This document shows positions 18,404-26,385 of a stretch of 64,000 nucleotides of DNA, one piece after another. The DNA is taken from NCBI RefSeq assembly GCF_022818495.1, contig NZ_CP089291.1:4171501-4235500 (forward strand), given 5' to 3'. The notes below the pieces were generated by a model. The model ran no database searches, had not been told where the DNA came from, and saw only the letters and a program-made list of their open reading frames with translations. Position 1 is the first letter of the stretch; each line of letters begins with the position of its first letter. This stretch comes from Fodinisporobacter ferrooxydans. GTDB lineage: Bacteria; Bacillota; Bacilli; Tumebacillales; MYW30-H2. Made by a program: the position numbers and the translations under genes.

Positions 18404-18482
18404 AAAAAACATCCAACTGTAAGTCGAACACTACTTACAAATTGGATGCAGTCGAACACTGCTTACAAAATTGGATGTTTTC
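18404..18482 (-). terminator. Intrinsic terminator of asnB with internal duplication
   Basis: On the minus strand AAAACATCCAA pairs with TTGGATGTTTTTTC, giving a stem followed by Ts just after the asnB stop. The loop consists of two tandem copies (28 and 29 bp; 18423-18450 and 18451-18479) of GTCGAACACTNCTTACAAA-TTGGATG. The stem can therefore form in two registers. Confidence 0.8.
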
Positions 18483-18502
18483 CCGAGGATTTCGACCGCA
18501 AT

Positions 18503-20428
18503 CTACACCGTTACCGATTCCTGCTGATAGTTGCGGCGAACCTGAATATTCGGACTGGGAGCCGGGTTGATGTGCACAGAATGTTCAATATATATCTGAT
18601 GCCACAATATAAACATTAAAATCGTCCATACCTTCCGGGAATTGTCGCGTACTTCCTTGCGATGATCTTCCAGCAATTGCAGCACGTATGATTTGTCGAT
18701 CAATGAATCGATCGGGCTCGATTCAATCAACTGATATGCCCAGTCATAAAATTCATTCCGCAACCATTTTCGCATCGGTACAGGGAACCCCAGTTTTTTT
18801 CGGGTCGATACTTCCTTGGGCAAAATATCTTTGACTGCTTCCCGCAAGACAAACTTTGTCGTATTGTTCATCAAACGATACTGCATCGGAATTTTTGCGG
18901 CAAATTCAAAAATCTCCTTATCCAAGAACGGCACGCGCAATTCGAGAGAATTGGCCATTGTCATCTTGTCTGCTTTCATCAAGATATCGCCGGCAAGCCA
19001 AGTATGAATATCCACGTATTGCATTTTTGTCACATCATCATACGAAGCAGCACGCTGATAATAGTTTCCCGTAATGTCAAAAGGTTTCACAAAACCGGGC
19101 GCATCCGCATTGATTTTTACGAATCTGCGTTTTTCCTCATCCGTGAATATGAACGCATTTCCGACAAATCGCTCCTGCACAGGTTTGGATCCGCGCATCA
19201 GAAAACTTCTGCCTTTGACACCTTCCGGCATATAGGCTGCCATGGAACCCAATGTCCGCCGCATCGACGGCGGCATATAATCAAACATTTTCAAGGATAA
19301 AGGTTCCCTATATATGGTATATCCGCCGAAAATTTCATCGGCCCCTTCTCCTGATAACACAACGGTAATGTACTTGCTCGCCAATTCGGCTACAAAGTAT
19401 AACGCTATCGCAGATGGGTCGGCAACCGGCTCATCTTGATAAAATGCGAGCCTTGGCAACTGCTCCCGATACGTTTCCGCCGATATGACGACATCCCGGT
19501 GCTCTGTCCCCAGAATCCGCGCAGTCTCCCGTGCATATTCGATTTCGTTCATTCCGCCGGCACCTTCAAAACCGACTGTGAAAGTTTTTACTTGCTCCAT
19601 TTTCCGTAGTAATGCAACAACCGTGCTGGAATCTACGCCGCTGGACAAAAAAGCGCCGCGTGGTACGTCGCTGTTCATATGTATCTTGACAGATTCCTTT
19701 AACAGTTCCCGTGTCCCTTCAACAAAAAAGGACAATGGCTTGTCCGGTTCCGGATGAAAGGATGCCTCCCAATACCGCTCAATTTTTAATGTTCCGTTTT
19801 TCAGAACCATTCGATGGGCGGGGGGTAATTTCTTAATTTGCCGGAACATCGTATCCGGCTCCGGTACGTATTGAAACGTTAAATAATTCCAAAAAGATTG
19901 GGCATCCACTTCCCGTTTGACACCCGGAACTTGCAATAAACTTTTGATTTCCGAACCAAACGCAAAATGGTCGCCAGTTTCCACATAATAAAAAGGCTTG
20001 ATCCCAAAGTAATCCCGAGCTGCGAACAGTTGCTGATTGCGGCTGTCCCAAATCGCAAATGCAAACATGCCGCGCAGTTCTCTGACACAATCCGGTCCTT
20101 TTTCTTCATAAAGGTGAACAATGACCTCTGTATCTGCTTCTGTTTTAAATGTATGTCCCAAATCGATCAATTGACGGCGCAGGGACTGATAGTTATAGAT
20201 TTCACCATTGAAAATAATCCAAACAGTACCGTCTTCATTGGATAGTGGCTGATGCCCGCCTTCCAAATCGATAATGGATAAACGGCGGAATCCAAGTCCG
20301 ACCCCGTGATCCAAATACACGCCATGATCATCAGGTCCTCTATGGATGATTTGGTCGCACATGCGGATGATTGTCGTTTCGTCAACCGCTTGATTGTTTT
20401 TGGTCATCAGACCGCATATACCACACAT
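18503..20428 (-). CDS. asnB: Asparagine synthetase (glutamine-hydrolysing)
   Basis: 641-aa class B asparagine synthetase. The N-terminal glutaminase domain begins with catalytic Cys2 (MCGICG). The C-terminal synthetase domain has the PP-loop SSGVDSSTVVAL and SGEGADEIFGGY. Start ATG at 20428 is fixed by the need for Cys at position 2 and by AAAGGAGAG upstream. Monocistronic: own promoter at 20485-20513 and own terminator. Confidence 0.97.
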   Translation of the reverse strand: MCGICGLMTKNNQAVDETTIIRMCDQIIHRGPDDHGVYLDHGVGLGFRRLSIIDLEGGHQPLSNEDGTVWIIFNGEIYNYQSLRRQLIDLGHTFKTEADTEVIVHLYEEKGPDCVRELRGMFAFAIWDSRNQQLFAARDYFGIKPFYYVETGDHFAFGSEIKSLLQVPGVKREVDAQSFWNYLTFQYVPEPDTMFRQIKKLPPAHRMVLKNGTLKIERYWEASFHPEPDKPLSFFVEGTRELLKESVKIHMNSDVPRGAFLSSGVDSSTVVALLRKMEQVKTFTVGFEGAGGMNEIEYARETARILGTEHRDVVISAETYREQLPRLAFYQDEPVADPSAIALYFVAELASKYITVVLSGEGADEIFGGYTIYREPLSLKMFDYMPPSMRRTLGSMAAYMPEGVKGRSFLMRGSKPVQERFVGNAFIFTDEEKRRFVKINADAPGFVKPFDITGNYYQRAASYDDVTKMQYVDIHTWLAGDILMKADKMTMANSLELRVPFLDKEIFEFAAKIPMQYRLMNNTTKFVLREAVKDILPKEVSTRKKLGFPVPMRKWLRNEFYDWAYQLIESSPIDSLIDKSYVLQLLEDHRKEVRDNSRKVWTILMFILWHQIYIEHSVHINPAPSPNIQVRRNYQQESVTV

Positions 20429-20484
20429 GGTTGGTTTCTCTCCTTTGTATGAACAAAAGACCACATGCGCGTGGTCATAAAAGT

Positions 20485-20513
20485 AGTGTAGTATGTTTAC
20501 ACTTGTACGTCAA
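20485..20513 (-). promoter_or_regulatory. Putative sigma-A promoter of asnB
   Basis: TTGACG and TACACT are separated by 17 nt on the minus strand, about 57 nt before the asnB ATG. The leader contains a small hairpin GACCAC-GCGCAT-GTGGTC (20459-20476) that could stabilise or regulate the mRNA. Confidence 0.65.
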
Positions 20514-20539
20514 CGAACACATTTTCTCTTATTTTTGAG

Positions 20540-20585
20540 AAGATGTTCAAAAAGCAGTCAAAACCCCACGTTTTGAACACGCACT
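20540..20585. mobile_element. MITE-like repeat, copy B (short form)
   Basis: 46-bp miniature form with family ends AAGATGTTCAAAAAG and CGTTTTGAACACGCACT and almost no interior. It forms a simple hairpin between the end of the comG operon and the asnB promoter. Confidence 0.6.
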
Positions 20586-20631
20586 TCGGGAAAAACTTCC
20601 CGGCAAGTCTTTTTCACGATACCATAGATTT

Positions 20632-21099
20632 TTATGCGTGCATATAGGCGTATGTGTTCCGCGTCGTTGAATCATACCAGATCAGAATGATGCGCAAGGA
20701 TCCATCCGCAGTTTTCCCCATTCCTTTGATCATGACTCCGGTTGGATTTTTTGCCTGCAAAGAGTTCCAAAGGGGCGGCTGTGGATCCGATTGTATGGTA
20801 TATTGGCAGTTGCCATTTTCCCTGGCAATCCAGTCGCTTGTTCCACGCCAACTCCTGTCGCTATCCAGTTTCTGTTTCCCCAATTCCAATGCGTCTTGCG
20901 CCAAAACATTCGCCTTCAGCATTTGTTCCGTGCGGGTCACTTGGCGATTTTGAATCTCGGCATCTGTAATCAAAAATCCTGCCAATGTCAAACATACTAC
21001 CATAATTGCCAATGTAAAGAGCGAGATAAAACCCTGTTCATTCGTTTGCAGTCCCTTTGCATATCGGATTGCCATTCGGATTCGAACTCTTTTTGTCAC
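20632..21099 (-). CDS. comGG: ComGG-like/PilX-type minor pseudopilin
   Basis: 155-aa protein with an N-terminal basic stretch, the prepilin-like sequence NEQGFISLFTLAIMVV and one hydrophobic helix. The residue five after the Gly is Phe rather than Glu, as in tip-type GspK/PilX pseudopilins. Last gene of the seven-gene comG-like operon; assignment rests on position and topology. Start GTG at 21099 is tentative, with a weak AGGAG about 15 nt upstream. Expected role: assembly or tip of the DNA-uptake pseudopilus. Confidence 0.65.
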   Translation of the reverse strand: MTKRVRIRMAIRYAKGLQTNEQGFISLFTLAIMVVCLTLAGFLITDAEIQNRQVTRTEQMLKANVLAQDALELGKQKLDSDRSWRGTSDWIARENGNCQYTIQSDPQPPLWNSLQAKNPTGVMIKGMGKTADGSLRIILIWYDSTTRNTYAYMHA

Positions 21100-21122
21100 G
21101 ACACGGACAGCATTTCGGACTC

Positions 21123-21584
21123 CTAGATGACTTTTGAATAAAATGTCAGATCGTAATGGACCGGTTTTTTGTCGTCTCCAAGATTGATTTGAATACGAAG
21201 GGCATTTGGTTCGATCCGCTGGAAATTCACGCTTCTCACATTTGTACAGGCAACTTCACCCCCACGGCCATTGATCAAGCGAACCACGTGCATCGCTTTT
21301 GGGTTTTTGTTGAACCAAAGCTCTACGGTTCCCCCTTTGGCAAGATCCAGTTGCAGATAACTGCCGACAGTGACGATTCTTGTGCTTTGGTTTACATCTT
21401 CCCTTAATTGTTGAAAAAAGACTGTTGCTTGCTCCATTCCATCCAGTTGCCTCGTACTTCGATCATACTGATGCCATACAAAACTTAAAAACATCAAAAT
21501 AAGACTGAACAATAGGATAGAAATACTGACACTCACCAAGAGATCCCATAAAAAAATCCCCCGTTCATCCGTTCTTTTTCGCAA
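21123..21584 (-). CDS. comGF: ComGF-like minor pseudopilin
   Basis: 153-aa protein with prepilin motif DERG/IFLWDLLVSVSISI followed by one hydrophobic helix and a beta-rich C-terminus. It has Asp instead of Glu at position +5. TTG start at 21584 lies inside the 3' end of the preceding gene (20-nt overlap) with GGAGG about 12 nt upstream. Its position after comGE and before comGG matches the competence operon order. Likely membrane pseudopilin of the DNA-uptake machine. Confidence 0.65.
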   Translation of the reverse strand: MRKRTDERGIFLWDLLVSVSISILLFSLILMFLSFVWHQYDRSTRQLDGMEQATVFFQQLREDVNQSTRIVTVGSYLQLDLAKGGTVELWFNKNPKAMHVVRLINGRGGEVACTNVRSVNFQRIEPNALRIQINLGDDKKPVHYDLTFYSKVI

Positions 21585-22005
21585 TAGCTTTCAATGCCTC
21601 CCAATGAATGTTTCTTTGGCGTCCGTCAACTTCGATCCACTTCACATCCACACGATATTCGATCAGCGAAGGGAAATCAGCAGCCACCATGGGAACACGT
21701 GTGACGATATAGGTGATCCCATTTTGTGATCGTTCTATTTGTTCCGGTACATTTATTTGGGATTGTACCGCACTTTCGAGAACGTTATCTGCAATTTCCC
21801 AAGCAATCTCTCTGTGTATGCTTGCAGACTGCAACAACAGTGTCGAATGCAGTGCAAATACAGCACTAAGGGAAGCAACCGAACATATGGCGACAGCAAC
21901 CAGCGCATCCAGTGTAAACATTCCTTTTTCGCCGATGCGGCCGATTTCCCATCCATTGATCCGTTTATGGAGCGTGTTTCCTGTATCTCCTCTTTCGATC
22001 TGCAT
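21565..22005 (-). CDS. comGE: ComGE-like minor pseudopilin
   Basis: 146-aa protein with leader ending GEKG and mature N-terminus MFTLDALVAVAICS, again Asp at +5. One transmembrane helix, then a beta-rich domain. Start ATG at 22005 follows AAAAGGAGAGT. It is separated from comGD by 259 nt holding MITE copy C. Identification is by position in the operon and the type IV pilin-like N-terminus; sequence similarity of ComGE proteins is always low. Confidence 0.65.
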   Translation of the reverse strand: MQIERGDTGNTLHKRINGWEIGRIGEKGMFTLDALVAVAICSVASLSAVFALHSTLLLQSASIHREIAWEIADNVLESAVQSQINVPEQIERSQNGITYIVTRVPMVAADFPSLIEYRVDVKWIEVDGRQRNIHWEALKAIAKKNG

Positions 22006-22036
22006 ACTCTCCTTTTGTTCGATTTTTAATAAAAGA

Positions 22037-22190
22037 GGATGTTCAAAAAGTAGTCAAAACTCCCCGGCGGATTGCTTTGCCGAATCCCAAAAAGGCTTAC
22101 TCATGTACCAGACACGTACACTCCGTCGCCTTTTCGTGCTTCGGCTTCGCACTCCTTGTGTCTTACTTAACCACTTTTTGAACACGCACT
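22037..22190. mobile_element. MITE-like repeat, copy C
   Basis: 154-bp element with ends GGATGTTCAAAAAGTAGTC and CACTTTTTGAACACGCACT. Internal hairpins include CGGC..GCCG, AGGC..GCCT and GTGC-TTCGGCTTC-GCAC. It is nearly identical in sequence and identical in length to copy D (50978). Inserted between comGD and comGE within the operon. Confidence 0.85.
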
Positions 22191-22264
22191 AAAAGCAAAT
22201 CATTCGTCACAACTAATTGCCATGTTCAGTTTCTATGTTTAGTTTCTATGTTTAGTTTCCATGT

Positions 22265-22732
22265 CTAGCTGCCATGTTGCAAAATATAAGGAAGTATGCT
22301 TACTTGACCTGATTGCATATAAAGAACAAGATTACGAATATCTCCATAGGAATCTGTCAAAATGATTTGTCCGCTGGTTGACGTTCTTCCGTAATAGTTA
22401 TAGGTAATCTCACTGGATGGAAAGTTGAAGTAGTTATATTTGTAAGTGATGAAAGAAGGGGGATTGCGTCTATAAACAATGCCATTCGCCAAAATTTGAT
22501 ACGCCGGGCGCAACCGTTGCCATTGGAGAAGGCAAACCGAATGTGTCCGAATGGCTTCCTCTTGGCAATAGGTGATATCTGCTTTGACCTGCATCGCATA
22601 TTGATTGAGCATATAGATTTCCAGATACCGTTTCAGACCAGCAATCGTCATACTTGAAACAATGGAAACAACCATCAATGCGAGAAGCAGCTCGATCAGC
22701 AGCATCCCCTCATGTTGTTTCAATATCTGCAA
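22265..22732 (-). CDS. comGD: ComGD-like pseudopilin (GspH/FimT type)
   Basis: 155-aa pseudopilin with a short leader, cleavage site HEG/MLLIELLLAL and Glu at +5. A GspH-like beta-rich C-terminal domain follows. TTG start at 22732 is preceded by TGGAGGTG at 7 nt and gives the short leader expected; longer starts (ATG 22792) overlap comGC. Fourth gene in the comG-like operon. Processed by the prepilin peptidase encoded at 48243-49016. Confidence 0.75.
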   Translation of the reverse strand: MQILKQHEGMLLIELLLALMVVSIVSSMTIAGLKRYLEIYMLNQYAMQVKADITYCQEEAIRTHSVCLLQWQRLRPAYQILANGIVYRRNPPSFITYKYNYFNFPSSEITYNYYGRTSTSGQIILTDSYGDIRNLVLYMQSGQVSILPYILQHGS

Positions 22733-22766
22733 CGTCTTGCACCTCCATTTTCCAGGCTTCCGCTCT

Positions 22767-23219
22767 TTAAGGAGTGGTCGGCGATACCCCATCCGTATCC
22801 CCCAATTCCCCATGTACACTGCATGATACTTGTGCCGTATCGTTGCTGATGATCACTGAAAACTGCCCGCCGGATGGTTCTTTTGGCTTTGCCTGTAAAT
22901 ACTTGTCGCTGACAAGAGTGTTTACTATTTCATCCGTTGTTCCAGTCGGATAGCTGTGATTTTCTACCCAATAGCTGTCCAGAGCAGTGCGAATCAATCG
23001 TTGGTCTGATTCGCAGGCCGCTTTTTGCGCTTTTTCGCCGGAACCACGCAAATTCGGTATGGCAATTGCCATCAGGACAGAAATGATAAAAACGCTCACC
23101 ATGAGTTCCAGCAAAGTGAATCCGCGATCATTTGCAGGATAAGAAATGAACCGTTGTCTCTCCTGGCCCCTCTGTCTCCTCTGAAATGGTGATATCTGCC
23201 GCTCCCGCTTTCCATGCAT
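22767..23219 (-). CDS. comGC: ComGC-like major pseudopilin
   Basis: 150-aa protein with the classic prepilin site DRG/FTLLELMVSVFIISVL and Glu at +5. It then has LRGSGEKAQKAACESDQRLIRTALDSY and NHSYPT, typical of ComGC/GspG. ComGC is the main subunit of the competence pseudopilus. The leader (about 33 residues) is longer than usual. ATG at 23219 follows AGGAAGGATG. Upstream gap of 148 nt to comGB. Confidence 0.88.
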   Translation of the reverse strand: MHGKRERQISPFQRRQRGQERQRFISYPANDRGFTLLELMVSVFIISVLMAIAIPNLRGSGEKAQKAACESDQRLIRTALDSYWVENHSYPTGTTDEIVNTLVSDKYLQAKPKEPSGGQFSVIISNDTAQVSCSVHGELGDTDGVSPTTP

Positions 23220-23367
23220 CTGCAATCATCCTTCCTGAACGTGTCGAAAAATTCGGATACTATCCACACAATTCTTTTCCGTCGATCCTGTCATGCTTTC
23301 ATATTCCATCTTAGAAAACACCGTGTACGATTCTATCCACATCATCCATTTCTATCGATCCAAACAG

Positions 23368-24471
23368 CTACATGGCTGACATCAATTGGAACATCGGCAA
23401 TAAAACCAATAACACTGTCCCTCCTACGAAACCGCCGATGACGATCATGAAAACAGGTTGCAGCCGTTCAATGAAAAATCCAATGGCGTCCCTCCATTCT
23501 TCCCGCAAAACATGTGCAGCGTGCGTAAAGTTGCCCGCCAAGTCACCCGTTTGTTCTGCTAATTGAATCATTGCCAACAAGTCATTCGTAAAAGGAAAGG
23601 ATTGCGCGGCTATTGTCGGAGAATCCCCCTGCAGAATGGACTGATGGAATCTTTCCGCAAAGTATTGCAATAAAGGTTGCTGCTTTGACATCTCCATAAT
23701 TTGCAGACTTTGTGAAAGAGATACTCCCGCTTGTAGCAAAATCCCCAGGGATTCGGCAAAAGCCACACTAAACCACAGTTTTAAATACATTCTGATAAAC
23801 GGGTATTTACAGGCGGACAGGAATGCTGCGGCTAATCGCTGAGGTTGCTGCCATAATTGGTACACTCTGAACCAACACAAAAGCAGCATGCCAATGCCAC
23901 AAACACCGATTGCTGGCAACCCATATCGGATGCCGACGAGGGCCAGTTGCAAAGATTCACTTACATGGATCCCCATCATCTGATACATACTTTGAAATTG
24001 CGGCAAAACAAACCATGCGAGAAACGAAAGCAAAATACAGGTTGCCAGAAGAATCGTGAGAGGATATGTCAGCAGTTTGCGGATTTGCCGCTGCCACTCG
24101 AGCTGCTGCTGATAATGGCGCTTCATCATCTGTAAACAAAGGGCAAGTTCTCCTGTTTCTTCCCCAATTTGCACCATATGTACAAAAAGCGCCGGGAGAC
24201 GTGTGGAATGCAGGGAAGCAGAAACTCGTTCACCCTGGTGAATGGCCTGCAGCAGTTGACCTGTGATGGCGGTCAGTTGTGGATGCAGAAGCGACTCGGA
24301 TCGGTACAATGTTTGCAAGCAGTCGGAGATTGGCAATCCGGCAGCAAGCAATCCATGAAACATGCGTGTCCAACGAACAATGTCAGATAACGGAATTCGG
24401 CGTTGTGTCAGCTGTTGCCATCGAAATATCAGAAGTCTGCCCTGTCCCGCTAAACCAGCGAGCCATTTCAT
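23368..24471 (-). CDS. comGB: ComGB/GspF-family inner membrane protein
   Basis: 367-aa platform protein with two GspF domains (about 25-145 and 225-355) and three membrane helices. Family motifs are present: MFHGLLAAGLPISD, IGEETGEL, FAESLGILLQAGVSL and QLAEQTGDL. It anchors the assembly ATPase and builds the pseudopilus. ATG at 24471 lies 89 nt inside the 3' end of comGA, with AAAGGAGGG about 14 nt upstream. Confidence 0.92.
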   Translation of the reverse strand: MKWLAGLAGQGRLLIFRWQQLTQRRIPLSDIVRWTRMFHGLLAAGLPISDCLQTLYRSESLLHPQLTAITGQLLQAIHQGERVSASLHSTRLPALFVHMVQIGEETGELALCLQMMKRHYQQQLEWQRQIRKLLTYPLTILLATCILLSFLAWFVLPQFQSMYQMMGIHVSESLQLALVGIRYGLPAIGVCGIGMLLLCWFRVYQLWQQPQRLAAAFLSACKYPFIRMYLKLWFSVAFAESLGILLQAGVSLSQSLQIMEMSKQQPLLQYFAERFHQSILQGDSPTIAAQSFPFTNDLLAMIQLAEQTGDLAGNFTHAAHVLREEWRDAIGFFIERLQPVFMIVIGGFVGGTVLLVLLPMFQLMSAM

Positions 24472-25684
24472 GCGAATCGGTAATTCCCTCCTTTACGTAG
24501 CGCAAAAGTATATTATCCAACATCTCCATCCCTTGTTTTCTTGCAAGGAGTCGCAATTCATCTTCACTGCCGTTTTGTGAGATCAGCCGTTTCAGCGATG
24601 CATGCAGCGGAAGAATTTCAAAGGCGCCTGTTCGCCCGGCATAGCCCGTCCCATTACACGTCTTGCAAGTCAGTGATTCCATACTTCCATCTACGCTTAT
24701 GAATTTTGGATCATACGAACCCGTCTGGTGATGTGGCGCATCTGTAGCCGGATGATCAGAAGTTGGCTGTATATTTGCGGGGATATCATGCATGCAGCCA
24801 TGGGGGCAACGTTTTCGCACAAGCCGTTGTGCAATCACTCCTCGTAAAGCAGAAGCCACCAAATATGGTTCGATGCCCATATCAATCAAACGTACAATCG
24901 CCTGTATACTGTCAGATGTATGCAGCGTACTAAAAACCCGATGTCCGGTTAACGCAGCCCGAATGGCGATTTCCGCCGTTTCGGCGTCCCGGATTTCTCC
25001 AATCATGATAATATTCGGATCTTGTCGCAACAATGAGCGCAAACCGGTCGCAAACGTAATGCCTGAACGGGAATTTATTTCGACTTGCGTGATTCCTTGA
25101 ATCGAATATTCGATCGGATCTTCCAATGCCACAATATTGATACGCGGATCGTTGAGCAATTGCAGTGCGGTATATAAAGTGGTAGATTTACCGGACCCCG
25201 TAGGTCCTGTGACGAGGATCATCCCGTATGGAAATTCCAATAAGTTTCGGAACACCTGTACTGTCGAACGGTCCATTCCCAATTCTTCCAATGACAGTCT
25301 GCCATTTGTCGCGTACAGAAGACGCAGCACCAGCTTCTCACCGTCAATCGTAGGCATGGAGGAAATGCGAACATCGACTCTGTGCGGCTGTTTTTCCTGC
25401 ATATCTCCTCCATTGTCGATGATCCACGGAAAACTTCCATCTTGAGGGCGCCGCTTTTCCGATATATCCATACCTGCCAAATTTTTCAGCCGAATGATGA
25501 GTCGCTGTGCATCTGCTGCCGGAATCGATTCAGGCAATGTAAACAACGCCCCATCCACTCGCAGCCGAACACGATACGCATGTTTGTATGGCTCCACATG
25601 AATGTCACTTGCCCGTTTTTCGACTGCAAACTGCAACAATTCATCCATTCCCACCATCCCTTCAGAGCTTGGCAAACGGAACAT
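24383..25684 (-). CDS. comGA: ComGA traffic ATPase
   Basis: 433-aa GspE/PilB-type ATPase powering competence pseudopilus assembly. Motifs: ASDIHVEPY near the N-terminus, Walker A GPTGSGKSTTLY, Asp box ALEDPIEY, Walker B MIGEIRDAETAEIA, His box GHRVFSTLHTSD. The C-terminal zinc-knuckle region is CPHGC ... CKTCNGTGYAGR with an insert of about 40 residues between the pairs. It lacks the MshEN domain of PilB, as ComGA does. ATG at 25684 follows GGGAGGTG. First gene of the operon. Confidence 0.94.
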   Translation of the reverse strand: MFRLPSSEGMVGMDELLQFAVEKRASDIHVEPYKHAYRVRLRVDGALFTLPESIPAADAQRLIIRLKNLAGMDISEKRRPQDGSFPWIIDNGGDMQEKQPHRVDVRISSMPTIDGEKLVLRLLYATNGRLSLEELGMDRSTVQVFRNLLEFPYGMILVTGPTGSGKSTTLYTALQLLNDPRINIVALEDPIEYSIQGITQVEINSRSGITFATGLRSLLRQDPNIIMIGEIRDAETAEIAIRAALTGHRVFSTLHTSDSIQAIVRLIDMGIEPYLVASALRGVIAQRLVRKRCPHGCMHDIPANIQPTSDHPATDAPHHQTGSYDPKFISVDGSMESLTCKTCNGTGYAGRTGAFEILPLHASLKRLISQNGSEDELRLLARKQGMEMLDNILLRYVKEGITDSHEMARWFSGTGQTSDISMATADTTPNSVI

Positions 25685-25765
25685 ACAACACCTCCCTATG
25701 GAGTCATTAGAGGATATGTAAAATCAAACACGGCATTTTCCTCTTTTCCCATGATCTTGAAATAT

Positions 25766-25794
25766 AAATTCTACATCGTCCGCCAATTTCCTTT
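25766..25794 (-). promoter_or_regulatory. Sigma-H-type promoter of the comG operon
   Basis: On the minus strand AAAGGAAAT, an 11-nt spacer and GTAGAATTT match the sigma-H consensus (RnAGGAwWW, N11-12, RnnGAATww) at every defined position. Predicted start is about 75 nt before the comGA ATG. The wider region 25685-25881 is AT-rich; no convincing pair of ComK boxes was seen. Confidence 0.7.
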
Positions 25795-25881
25795 TTGTTT
25801 TTAAATAAAAGTTATTTATTAAATAACATCATATTGTGAAAATATCCCCTGCTATATTTACGATTGAATTCTTATATGGCT

Positions 25882-26385
25882 TTATCCGCAGGGACCTGTC
25901 GATACAATGGCAACGGATATTCTTTGGGTTGTCAACTGTGTTGCATCGATTCGATATGCGGCCATCTCCCAGGTATCCGCTATACGATACAAGATAATGC
26001 TCAATGTATCTTTAGACCAATGTCCAAGCACATCTATCAATGATGGCACGGATTTTCCCTGAACATCCGGATGACTGTGAACAATGCCGATCAGATGTGC
26101 GGCGTGTTCGCTCCCTTTTTTCGCAAATAGCGCCGAAATCAAAGCTTCCGGATCCATGACAAACCGATTGGGTACCGTAGCGATATTCGGAATTCCAATG
26201 TATTCTTGTCCAATATAATCCGAACCCTTGTGCCCAAACAAAAGACCGCAGATCTCCCGATTGGGAGACGCAGCGGCCTGTGCAAACATGATTTGGCGCA
26301 AAAATTCAGGCACGAGCAATCGTTCATGTGCAACCGAATTCCCCTGTGCAGAAATTTTGGAATCTATGGCAGATTTATTATTCAC
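25882..26385 (-). CDS. JAMM/MPN+ metallopeptidase family protein (M67)
   Basis: 167-aa protein with a complete JAMM zinc motif: upstream Glu in REICGLLFG and HSHP followed by S and D (residues [11 protein letters not shown]). Such enzymes remove C-terminal tags or isopeptide-linked groups, or act on small-molecule sulfur carriers; the substrate here is unknown. Start GTG at 26385 overlaps the obg stop region and has GGAG at 11 nt. It is the last gene of the rplU-prp-rpmA-spo0B-obg group. I know of no established link between a JAMM protein and Obg. Confidence 0.82.
   Translation of the reverse strand: MNNKSAIDSKISAQGNSVAHERLLVPEFLRQIMFAQAAASPNREICGLLFGHKGSDYIGQEYIGIPNIATVPNRFVMDPEALISALFAKKGSEHAAHLIGIVHSHPDVQGKSVPSLIDVLGHWSKDTLSIILYRIADTWEMAAYRIDATQLTTQRISVAIVSTGPCG

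Noticed and set aside
25685-25881. ComK boxes (AAAA-N5-TTTT pairs) before comGA
   Set aside because: The region is AT-rich but no properly spaced pair of boxes stood out; the sigma-H motif explains the promoter better.
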